From positions 3,578,080 through 3,640,579 of the forward strand of contig CM022668.1 in NCBI GenBank assembly GCA_012295275.1: a stretch of DNA of 62,500 nt, read 5' to 3'. The notes under the pieces are model-generated. The model searched no databases. It had not been told where the DNA came from and saw only the letters and a list, made by a program, of their open reading frames with translations. This DNA is from Chrysomallon squamiferum (Eukaryota > Mollusca > Gastropoda > Neomphalida > Peltospiridae). The position numbers and the translations under genes were made by a program. Position 1 is the stretch's first letter; each line of letters begins with the position of its first letter. This document shows positions 39,401 to 50,300 of this stretch, one piece after another.

Positions 39401-41542
39401 AATCGGATTACCCGGAACCAACCATGTGGCTCAAAAACCAAGATGACCTGTTTGACATTACATACGTCTTACCTTTAGCAGACAAAAATCGGCTGAGAAA
39501 AAATGGACTGGCACCAGTTGTATTTATAAGCTCAGACTGTAAGGTGCCCACTGATAGATCACGTTACATTAGACTTCTTATGCGATATATTTATGTGGAT
39601 TCGTATGGAGGGTGCGAAAATAACAAACAGTTACCGAACAAGTGAGATTTTTTGTTCTGAGATATATGTATATAAGACCTTAATCATGTTAAGAAATATA
39701 GACAGCAAAACTAGAATCGAAAACGAAACTAAATATTCATAAACAAAGAGAAAAAAATGGCAACGAAAGAGTAAATTTATACTTTGTCTTTCTTTAATAT
39801 AAATACTCGTAATCTTAGTCTGTAAGGACATTTTCAACACATATAAGTGTAACGGTGGATATGATTTTATACTTATTAGGTTCCTATGAGTTAAACTGTT
39901 AAATATCTATACAGTATTCTGAACGTAATCGTCTTTGACATATTTGCTTCACATAAAAGTCATATTTTAATGATTTGAATAGATATAAACAGTATAAAGT
40001 ATCTTTTGAACAGATACAGATGTTCTTCATTTAACAGACTGTATACAAGTATATATAAAAATAAATATATATATATATATATACACTTGTATATAGTCCA
40101 TTAAAGAAAACACACATATGTATATATGGTAAGAAAACACACATATATATACTTGTATACAGTCTATTAAGTGAAGAACATACATATATACATAGGTGTG
40201 TTTTCTTACCAGTTTGCGAAAAACAGCATCAACAGATGTATGGGATTCTGAATACAAAAGATTTTTGGCTCAATACAAGTTCATCATCGCCTTTGAGAAT
40301 GTTGTATGTGATGACTACATTACAGACAAGTTGTGGCGTTCATTTCATCTTGGCATCGTTCCCATTGTGTTTGGCTCGCCAAAACTAAAGGTAATTAGTG
40401 AAAATGTAATAAAAAGTAAAAAAAATAAAATTTTATTTAAATCAAAGCTACTTAATTACAATAATGACAGACAGTAGAAGTCAAAATAAAATAAATAAAA
40501 TAAATACAAATAATTCAAAAAAAAAGAAAGAAAAAGCACCAGAAATCCAAAATAAAACAAACACTTGTTTATTGAGTTAAAACATAGTTTAATGTAAAGG
40601 ATGCATATTTGTTACTTTACTGCTTAAGTGAACAGTAAGTCTGCTGTAAGATATGAAGGTAAGTCAGATTTGTATTTAAGAAAACACGTTAATTTTGTTT
40701 GTTCTTCTTATTAATACTATGGTTGTTGCTGTTGTTCTTTTACAAACGTATTTTAATGAATATAATTAAAGACTATAAAGTATTGGAGGGACAAGCACAA
40801 AACGTTCACTCTATATCTGTAAAGGTTTGCTAGGTCCTGATTTGCGAGTAGTAGAAGGAGAGTATGTAGAATTTAACTGCTAGTAACGATATTTAATAAT
40901 TCATTTATTTATTTGAAATGAAAGTGTTCATCATCTATTTGTTTACTGCAAACTCAAGCAACATTAATACAAATGCATTTTAATTCAAATGTATTTGTAA
41001 TTTTAAATTTCTTCCAGGATTTTCTTCCAGCAGAAAATTCCGCTGTTGTCATCAGTGATTTTGATTCTATTGAAGATGTTGTCAAACAGATCAGATACCT
41101 GGACGAGAATGACGACGAGTATGAGAAATATCTCGTGTACAAGAAAGACGGCCTCAGCAACTCACTGTTGCAGGACGAGCTGGAACGACGTGAGTGGGGA
41201 CCAGGAAAACGTCACAAAAGTTTGACTGAAAAGTTCCAGTGTCAGCTTTGTCATAAACTTCATGATGTGAAAAAAATGGCCGACAAAGGACTCCCTCTTC
41301 CAGCTATGAGAACTGCAAATGAACATTTCAGCTGTCCTCCACCTAGAGACTTTGACGGGTTGGGAAAGTACGAGTTTGAACATACCTTTTTATTAGAGCA
41401 GCTTTTCGCGGAGTTCTACGCAAAGGGTTTGTTATACTACTTAGAAAGGGGAGTGAATGCCACGAAAGATGACCTTTACAGATTTGTAAGAGAACTGGAT
41501 GAAATCACTATGATCAAAATGCAAAAGACACAATTACATTAA
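36462..41542 (+). CDS. FUT10/FUT11-like fucosyltransferase, paralog D (6 coding exons)
   Basis: Exons: 36462-36469, 37450-37601, 37917-38047, 39232-39641, 40213-40390, 41018-41542; total 467 residues. The 8-nt first exon ATGTCAAG joins in phase to give MSRIIMKLFG, followed by a hydrophobic anchor (to about residue 20) and a Ser/Asp/Lys-rich stem. If the micro-exon is wrong, an in-frame ATG at 37,457 gives MKLFGLIF. The LMLWWD motif is kept. Two catalytic-region motifs are altered: 'LLEDFPEIN' (about 124-132) stands where A-C have HEESPKNN, and 'DYITDK' (ending at about 273) where A-C have TEK. By analogy with FUT9, the first change turns the proposed catalytic-base Glu into Asp, so activity may be altered or lost. 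The frame is otherwise fully open with normal splice sites, which argues against simple decay. Polyadenylation signals AATAAA occur near 41,695 and 41,711. Confidence 0.88.
37133..38206 (+). repeat. Near-identical 1,074-bp block, copy in gene D
   Basis: Read against 45,393-46,466 at a constant offset of 8,260 bases, I found one difference (38,109 against 46,369). It spans part of intron 1, exon 2, intron 2, exon 3 and the start of intron 3, while flanking duplicated DNA is clearly diverged. Identity in introns as well as exons means recent copying, not selection. Confidence 0.9.
38339..38411. repeat. A/AAT-rich low-complexity tract in intron 3 of gene D
   Basis: A-runs and AAT triplets. A second poly-A run lies at about 38,593-38,618. 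Both are inside a section of intron 3 (about 38,207-39,160) that has no counterpart in gene E. Confidence 0.85.
40021..40212. repeat. Foldback (inverted repeats) abutting the exon 5 acceptor of gene D
   Basis: Arms of 37 bases at 40,021-40,057 and 40,144-40,180 are reverse complements with about two mismatches. A second exact 15-base inverted pair, GGTAAGAAAACACAC at 40,128-40,142 against 40,196-40,210, includes the polypyrimidine tract of the acceptor preceding exon 5 (AG at 40,211-40,212). The transcript could fold over its own splice acceptor. A (TA)n run fills the centre. Gene E lacks this arrangement. Confidence 0.75.
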
Positions 41543-41586
41543 ACTGAGAGATAATTACGTACGCACTGACACGTATTAACCATTGT

Positions 41587-41644
<58 letters not shown>

Positions 41645-43014
41645 GCATACAAGCACTGATTTAGAAGAACAATGTTTCTAATAGATATGTTTCTAATAAA
41701 CAATTCATTAAAATAAAGATTTTTTCATTGCTGTGAAACAGTGAAAGGTGAATGGGTCCAGCCCACTTCGAGTTGACACATACACTCATTAATAACTCTT
41801 AATAATTCGTGTTATAATTAATAGCATCGATGAATAGTTTAATCAAATAATGTCATTCAAGCGTTACGTAAGTATATAATGAATATTCATAAAATCTGTA
41901 AACAATCTATCACAATTTATAATACATTTTTGTAAATGAAATGTGATAAGCAAATTAACAACGACAACAAGAAAAAAAAACAGCTTTTAATAAAGAAGGA
42001 AGACTAACAACACGAATAAAGTACGGAAAAAAATAAATATCTGAAATCAGTGGCTTCATAATATACAAATAAAAAAAGTTATTGTTTGATCAGTACTACA
42101 TAAAGCTTACATTTAAAAACATGTATAATTAACAGTGATATTCGTCTCTGTGCATATTTATAAATCTCATTTTGTCTCAGTATACGTACCTAACAAACAT
42201 TCACAGTGAGATAACGTCATTCAAACGTCACGTACACATGTAATGAATATTCACAAAATTTGTAAGCAATGAAAACAATGAAAACTATAATATATAATAA
42301 ATCAAATTACAAGTAATATATATAAAAAATAATAATAATAAAAATTAAGAAATTTGTGAGGATAACATTACTTTGAAAATGTTTGCGAAAGAGGAATACT
42401 TTCAGAAATTTATTTACTTCAAAAAATTAAATTAATATGTATATTACTATATATGTTTGAAGTTTGTAAACATATGAAACAACGACTCTGTGAAGTATGT
42501 GAACAAAAAATCTCCATATAAACTGCAACCATTTAATTTTGTTCGTCAAAGAAATTGTTACAGATGATACATAAAAAATATAATAAAAAAAGAAATAAAT
42601 GAATTTGTAGTCACATTTTATAACCATTTATAAATTTACGATTTTTAAGAAAACTTACATTTACTTAAATAATACTGCAGATGAATGATGATATTAACAG
42701 TAGTGGTAGTAGTAGTTATAGTAGTAGTATTAATAATAATAATAATAAAAACAACAAACATAATAATAATAAGAACAACAGAAACAACAACAGTAATAAT
42801 GATAATAATAACAATAATAATAGATATTAGATATCTAATATTAAGAAAGAAGAATAAAATAATGAAAAAATTACAATACAAAAGAACAACAAAATTTTAT
42901 TTTTCATTTTTGACAAAAATTTAGATTCGTTGCTCTATCATTTATATAGCCGAGAATTCTGCAGGTTATCAATAGCTTGCATTGAAATGATGATGATGAT
43001 GATGATGATAATAA

Positions 43015-43049
<35 letters not shown>

Positions 43050-44279
43050 AAACAATACAGAATGAAATATCCAAATATCCCTCGTATCTGCCCCAAACAT
43101 GCGTTCACACAAAACGTTTCCTGTCTGTTTATCTATTTTGGTTACGACATATATAGATTTCATTAAAACTACATAACTAACAAAAAAAAAAATACAAAAC
43201 CTAACTAAACAACAACAAACAACAGAAATAAAAAGAAAAACATTCATAGAAAAACAAAAAAATAAAAAAAAAAAGCAAGCAAACAAACAAAAATCAGAAA
43301 GTTTACTAACTACTAAATAACAACATTAAAAATAAATAAATAAATAAATAAAATAGTATATGTTTTAAAACAGAATGAGATCACATATCAGTTTATATTA
43401 TTAGGGGAATTTGTCATAAGTACGTAACTGAAAATCCTAAAACAAAGCGAAACAGAAACAGATAAAAATAACTAAATGTTGAGAAAAAAATAAAAAAATA
43501 AGGCAGATTACGCTGAAAAAATTAATTAAATGGTACATTTAGACCTTTCTTCTTTCACATTGTGTTTGACAAATAACCATCGTATTTATTGTTTAATAGC
43601 CATTTGAAATGAAACTGTTAGTGCCCGATCAAAGAAAAAAAAAACCCTTAGTAACGACAACTGTAATTGTCCGTCTGCAGAATGACATCAAGCTACAGAA
43701 AATGTACTATTGAAGAACAAAAACTCTTGCTCAGAGAATGACAACACGTTCATAAATCAGTTGAAACAGGCCAAAAACATAATATTTAATTCATTATGTT
43801 TATCTTTATTAAACTTTGCTGAGTAGGTACTGCAAATTTAATACAGATATGTGTTACTGATCTTTTTTTTTTTTCATATGGTTGATATATTTTGATTAAT
43901 ATAAAAAAAAATCATTAGTTAAAAATACTAAAGTAATGTGTTAGCATTGCTAATTATAGATTACTTCAAATCTAAAATTTGTTTGTCTGTCTTCTTCAGT
44001 CTTTTAAACGAGTTACGTAGTTGTTGAGGTAATGTATATCATGGAAAAACAGACGATGAACAAAACAACCGAAATATGTAACTATTGAATAAATAAAGCT
44101 TAATACATGTTATGGTTTGCACTCATTTCAAAGATATAACATTTATCGCACTTAATACTGTTTTTTCTTTTTCATATTTTTTTTTTTTTTTTTTGTTAAT
44201 ATTTATTTTAATTTGTTTACTTTCTTTGTTTCTTTTCTTCTTATATATATATATATCTTTTCTTCTTATATATATAACT
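41543..44279. other. Intergenic DNA between genes D and E
   Basis: Includes a (CT)n tract at 41,589-41,640 in the gene D 3' flank. A locally repeated segment contains AATGAATATTCA, near 41,879 and 42,242. There are (AGT/AAT)n at about 42,695-42,830, (GAT)n(AATA)n at about 42,987-43,050, and A- and T-rich patches. Most of it up to about 43,440 is the 3' part of the duplication unit. No coding exon seen. Confidence 0.55.
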
Positions 44280-44337
44280 AGAATGGCTCAAGTAAAACTA
44301 GAAATAACAACCTAATGACGTAATTAAGAAGAAATAA

Positions 44338-44345
44338 GACGTCAC
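44338..44345. promoter_or_regulatory. CRE-like GACGTCAC upstream of gene E
   Basis: The same element and context as upstream of gene D, 48 bases before the proposed gene E start codon. Its survival in both copies may only reflect shared ancestry. Confidence 0.28.
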
Positions 44346-44392
44346 GATAACCGAAGACATAGTTTGAATAAAGCAAAAATTAACGTATGATC

Positions 44393-47300
44393 ATGTCTAG
44401 GTACTTTAGGAAAAATCTTTTGGCACAGTATTTAGTAATCTGCCAGATTTTGTTGCGTAAATATAAAAAAGTAATGCCGCGTTCTTCTGCAAAGCGCTGT
44501 GACCGATATTTTCGGGTTTGCGCCTCAGTGACTGTCTTTGTGCTGTATTAACTGGACGAAAATTTAGAAGAGAACACTTTCTTGATGTAACTCACACTTT
44601 ACCCGAGTTTACTAGTTTGGTTTTCATCTGAGTAGGATTTTTAAGAAGTATTTCAAAAACTGTGCGGAAAAGAAGTGTTTACTAAACAGACGATATACCC
44701 ACGAAGGTAATTAAACAATTTGTTTTGAAAGCTTGACAGTACTTTAGTCTCTGCATGCATGCAAAATCTTTTGTATCAGTTGATTTACGAGAACACGTCT
44801 TTTTTCGCAGAAAAATGTTCCTTACTGTTTAAATGCCAATTTGTACAATATATATATATATATTGTAAATAAATAAATAAAAATAAAGAATTTAATGATA
44901 TTTTAATTAAATACAAAATCGTTACTTTTGTTATAATTTAGCAATCACAGACATTCTTAGCCTTTTCCAGTGATATGAATAAAAATCAATCAGACTAAGT
45001 TCATTATTTTTGTGTGTGTGTAGAATATACATCCTTGATTTTCATCATGAAAAACTGTTCCTTTAGACCTCTGCTGACAAAGCTTAGTATTTCAAACAGC
45101 GAGTCAGACCCCTAATTTTAATTTTAAATTGGTGAATAGATCCACTGTGAATTCTTAATTAAAATGATGTCTGAAGAATACGAAATCAGTCGATGAACAT
45201 TCCACAGAAGTGTTTTGAGCATTTTAGGCAATCATCTTTAAAGTACGCCGTAAGATTTATGTAACATATAACACTTTCAAACGTTGTTATCGTAGTTATT
45301 TTACGAGTAAGGACAATCGGTTTAAAATGCTTAAAGTTAAAATGACAAAATACTTCTGTAGGTGTATCATGGAAGAAGGGCACAAAGCTACCAATCTGAA
45401 ATGTCTATCAACTGATTTTGTACACTTTAGACATCATACATTTTAATTACGCCTGGTTCATAATAAAATGTCAGACTCTTGAGAATGGATGTACAAAAAC
45501 CTGTTTCAGAATCCGTGTACATGATTTACTCATTCTATAGATTTTCATTTTACAATTTAGAACCGCATCAGTTTCTGTTAATAACATGAAGTATGCATCA
45601 GCTGTAAGTAAAACAATTAAATCTAAGTTTATTGTTTGTTGTTTCCATCATAATCCACGTTAGATAAACACATGAAAATATTTATTTATGTACATCTTTT
45701 TTTTTTAAGAATTATTATGAAGTTGTTTGGTTTGATTTTCTTGCTGGGGTTGGCGTGGTACTCTACAAGCAGCAGCTTCGACTCTGACAAAAGTGACAAA
45801 TCTGACGGAAAATGTGAAGATGTTTCCAGCTGTGCACATGTAAAGAAAACTTCCGTTCATGGTATTTAATTAAAGTCAACACATTTTTGTTATATGATAG
45901 TGAACTGTCAGAGGTAAATTCTGATAAAAACAATAAAATTAGAGATTTAAACACTATGTGTTAAGAACCATTTCAATTATAATTTTAGTAATGTCAGTCA
46001 ACCTCAGAGGTCTTTCCCATTCAAGGAATCACTCCGCTTCTGGTGTTCACTGGCCTTGGGAAAATTCACATGAAAAATTCGTTGAGTCATTTAGTCATAA
46101 AACTATCTTTCTTCCTTTCAGAACTAGCACATGAGCAACAGATAATGAATGGCTGTTCTCTGTAACTATATTTTAGGGAAACCTCTGCCACTGATGTTGT
46201 GGTGGGATCGTGTCAGGGACAGTGTAGACGGCAGAGTTGACTGTGGGGATGTTTCTTGTCAGGTGACAACAGACAGGAGCAGGTTACATAAGCAGAAGAA
46301 CATTATGGTAAGTTTCTTGATACGTCATTACAGAAGGTATATCAAGTCACGTAGCTAAAAGTATATGGATAAGTTTTTATGTGTGTATGTGTGTGTGTGT
46401 GTTAGTGTGTGTGTACGTTGTTACTGCTGCTGTGTTACTGATAATGTAAAATGTCACTTGTAAATTCTGAATACTGAGTGATGAAGTAGGTAAATAAGTC
46501 CAGGAAAGATTAAACAAGAAAAAAATAGAAAAACAAATTAATAAATTGAAAAAATTAAAACAAATGAAACAGAAAAGAAAAAGTCTAAAACCATAAAAGT
46601 AAAAATAAAATAATTTAATAAGAAGAATAATAAAAGAAAATGTAATATTTAAACAAATAAAAATAGAGCAAAACAAGAAAAAAATAAGAATCTCAGGCTG
46701 AGTTAACTGGATGTCAGCATGTTTGAAACAGCTATCTGATTGTTATATTTTAGATGGTTATGTTTTACGGCTCCGAGTTCGCTTTAAGAGGTCTTCCATT
46801 TCCGAGGAGACCAAATCACCTCTGGGCTATACTGCTGGAAGATTTTCCAGAAATTAACTGGTTCCTTTTTCAAAGAAAAGAAGTAACTGATCTCTTTAAT
46901 GTTTCCTGTACATTCAAGCGAGAATCGGATTACCCGGAACCAACCATGTGGCTCAAAAACCAAGATGACCTGTTAGACATTACATACGTCTTACCTTTAG
47001 CAGACAAAAATCGGCTGAGGAAAAATGGACTGGCACCAGTTGTATTTATAAGCTCAGACTGTACGGTGCCCACTGATAGATCAGGTTATGTTAGACTTCT
47101 TATGCGATATATTGATGTGGATTCTTATGGAGAATGCGAAAATAACAAAAGGTTACCGAATAAGTGAGTGTTTTGTTTACAGATAAACATGAGCTATTAT
47201 TCAAACTTAGAAATGTAGATGTCATAACATAAAACGGAACACGAAACAAAATGTACATATACATAATTAAAAAGAAAGAAAAAATAAAAAAGATTGGAAA

Positions 47301-50300
47301 AAAGTATCATAAAAACATGAAGAAAAGTAATATTTAAAAATGCTCTTATTATAATTTCTATCAGAATCTTATTATCAGTTATCTGATTGCAACAGTTTAC
47401 ACTTTGTCTTTATGTAACGCAAATACTCGTAAGTTTGTTCTGTAAGACCATCTGTTCTCCACATATGAGCTTGTTCTATAACAATGGATATACGTTTACT
47501 TACTGAATGCAAATAAGAAGAAATTAAAGTATAACTGTTAAATATCTATACAGTATATTTTTTTTTAGTCACATAACTAGATCTAAACTGTATTCTATCT
47601 GCTTTGAACAGTTATAGATGCTCTTTTTCCTTGCAAATAATATGCAAGTGTAGACATAATAGATATAGTATCAGGACACCTGCCCCCCGGACACCTGCCC
47701 CCTGGACAATTGCCCCCGGACAGCTACCCTCTAGATCTATAACTGAGATGAATGAAACAGTATATTAGGTCATGCCTTGTAGCAAAAATATTATATTCTC
47801 TAAGATGGAGTTCACTGACAAAACTTGCCTTGGAAAACTATGTGTATGTCCGACAGCAGGAGCTCACTGGTGGAGTGATTTCTTACGCGTGAAGGAAGAA
47901 GGCAAAACGTCTGTAAAGCTAAACTGTTCTGTGACTGAATGCTTCTTTCATTTGAGCCAATGCGTCTGGCACCAAATTCAGCTCGTTAGTCTGACAGTTC
48001 GTTACAGTACTGATGAAAGGTTTGCTTTACTGACCCGTCAGATAGCAGCACTTGCATTAGTTCCAATGGATGAAGTAACGGCAGCTTTTGAAGCACTATC
48101 AGAAGCTGATGGTGATGATGCTGGAGTACTTTGAGGACAATTTCATTTATTGCCAGTATAGCAGAGCTGGTCGCACACATCATCCCCGTTACAGTGTTGG
48201 CATGTAGAACATGCACCAAAGGTTGGAAAAGAATTTGGTGCGGACAAACAACTTCGTGGAAAGGTGGCACAGTTGCTTCAAGTTAAACATTGGTGACTTC
48301 CATCTGAATTTCTGGAAATAAACCATATGATTGGCGGGGAAGCACCTCAACCACTTCATCGAAAATACCAAGAAGCTTCACTGCGTTTGTTGAAACTGGC
48401 CAGACAGCGTGAAAACCGACATGTCCTGAACTATCTGAGCACACAACATAAAAGTGTGAAAACTGAAAAGTGTCAGTGAACTCTTGTAAGAAGTGCCTTA
48501 ATATACATAGTTATAGTTGAACCTGTACTTGTGAATGAACTGTTGCTATAAAAAGCTTTACTAGATAACTATGGACAGACTACTCTGAATTTCATTTTAC
48601 ATTTAGTATTTTTGAAGTATTAAAAAATTTGTCCTTATGCCTGAACATTATTAATGAAAGAAAAAATTGGGGGCAGTTGTCCAGGTTGCAGTTGTCCAGG
48701 GTGCAGTTGTCCTAGAATCAATAGATACTAGTAGGAGTCTTTTCTTAACACAGGTTGCAAAATTCTTTTTCAATGCATATATGGGATTACGAGATCAAAA
48801 GATTTTTGGCTCAATACAAGTTCATCATCGCCTTTGAGAATGTTGTATGTGATGACTACATTACAGACAAGTTGTGGCGTTCATTTCATCTTGGCATCGT
48901 TCCCATTGTGTTCGGCTCGCCAAAAATAAAGGTAAAAGAAAAAAAAAAAAAAAAAAAAAAAAAAAAACAATTAAATGTAAATAAATTTTGAATGATTAAA
49001 TGTAAACGGAATAAGAAGCCTGAAGTCAGTTATGAACAATATTAAGTATTACTGTACACTATACGCAAGATCTGAATGATTTAACACGTATACCTGCACA
49101 TATTAACTGAAGTGATGGGAATTAACAAGCTGGAAATTATTTCATTATTTTATAGCTAAAAAACGAAAACAAATAAACACAAACGCAAAATAAACAAATA
49201 AGTAAATAAGTAAATAATAATAATAATAATAATAATAATAGTAATACGATCAATGTCGAATCACCCAAGGTGTTTAACCTCGCCATTTTAGATTTTGTTG
49301 AAATTTGGTATTTGTTAAATATGAGTTAAATCGTAATTTTGGAGATACGGACGCTCAAATTATTGCTTTTTGACAACCCCTCTTTACACCTTGTGCTGCA
49401 GTTAGCTTTGAAATGACGTCAAGTCAAAATTAAACCTCCAAGATATCACCTACAAAATGAAAAACTTTCCCTAGTGTAATATTTTTAGTTTAGTAGTAAA
49501 ATACTCTTAAAGTGGACATATCTTACATATAATAAAATGCCCTTATTGCCACTTCTGATGCTTTAATGTAAACAAAACACCCTGAGATGCGGTAGGGACA
49601 TATGACAGAAATTTAGTACTCGATTATATATATCATGGGCGGTGATTTTGGAAGACAGACTTACGTTAAAACAGCAGATGGGTAAGGACGATGAGATAAG
49701 AAAAAAGGTAAAGGTTTGTAAGGAGAACTGAAAATGGGATTATTGGTTTTTATGAAAATTATGAAAATAGATACTTCCTGGAATTAAAGATGCTGTGAGT
49801 TTGTAATAAGGTACAATGTCAAAAGCAGCTAATTTTACTGAATCTTAAGGAGCTTTATTTTTCATGGAAAGAATCCTATCCAGAAAAGAAGACTGGAATA
49901 TCTTCACTCGCAGCTTTGCTGTGAAATGATGTGTTCTTTCTGGATTATTTGGAACTCATCTTTTCTGCGTCTGTAAATATCAGCAGAACCTAATCTAAAG
50001 CTGAAGCAAGTTTGAAATATTCCGTTAAAAACTGAACTCCACAGAGGATTAAACATTTATGACAGGTCATGTAATGATTTGGTACCGATAGAACACAGCT
50101 GACTGCTATAACACGATTCCAACATTGATTCATTAAAACGTTTACATTTCACCTATCTTACCAACAAATTCTACGTGCATACGTAAAGGTCCTAAAATCA
50201 CCAATGAAGCTGTTAGAAGAAACTATTTTACCATGGTAAAACAAGCAGATCACACTCCATCCATTTGTTGCCTATCGCACACTCGAAGATGGTACTCAGA

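Larger units (their letters stand above)
36310..43440 (+). repeat. Segmental duplication, copy 1 (contains gene D)
   Basis: This block and 44,280-54,960 share similar sequence in the same order: upstream DNA ('GAAGAAATAAGACGTCACGATAAC', broken here as GAAGAAATAAGACG then TCACGATAAC), the start micro-exon, all coding exons, and 3' flanking segments such as ACAAAACGTTTCCTG (near 43,115 and 54,777) and 'CATTCACAGTGAGATAACGT' (near 42,199 and 53,311). The duplication therefore includes promoter-proximal and downstream DNA. Limits are approximate. Confidence 0.75.

Noticed and set aside
37133-46466. D/E identity as a pure assembly duplication
   Set aside because: Diverged exons, different intron inserts and different last-exon ends show two real loci; only the near-identical block itself still needs long-read confirmation.
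47986-48371. Minus-strand frames of 60-94 codons in the MULE
   Set aside because: Antisense to the transposase remnant, which has clear family motifs on the plus strand.
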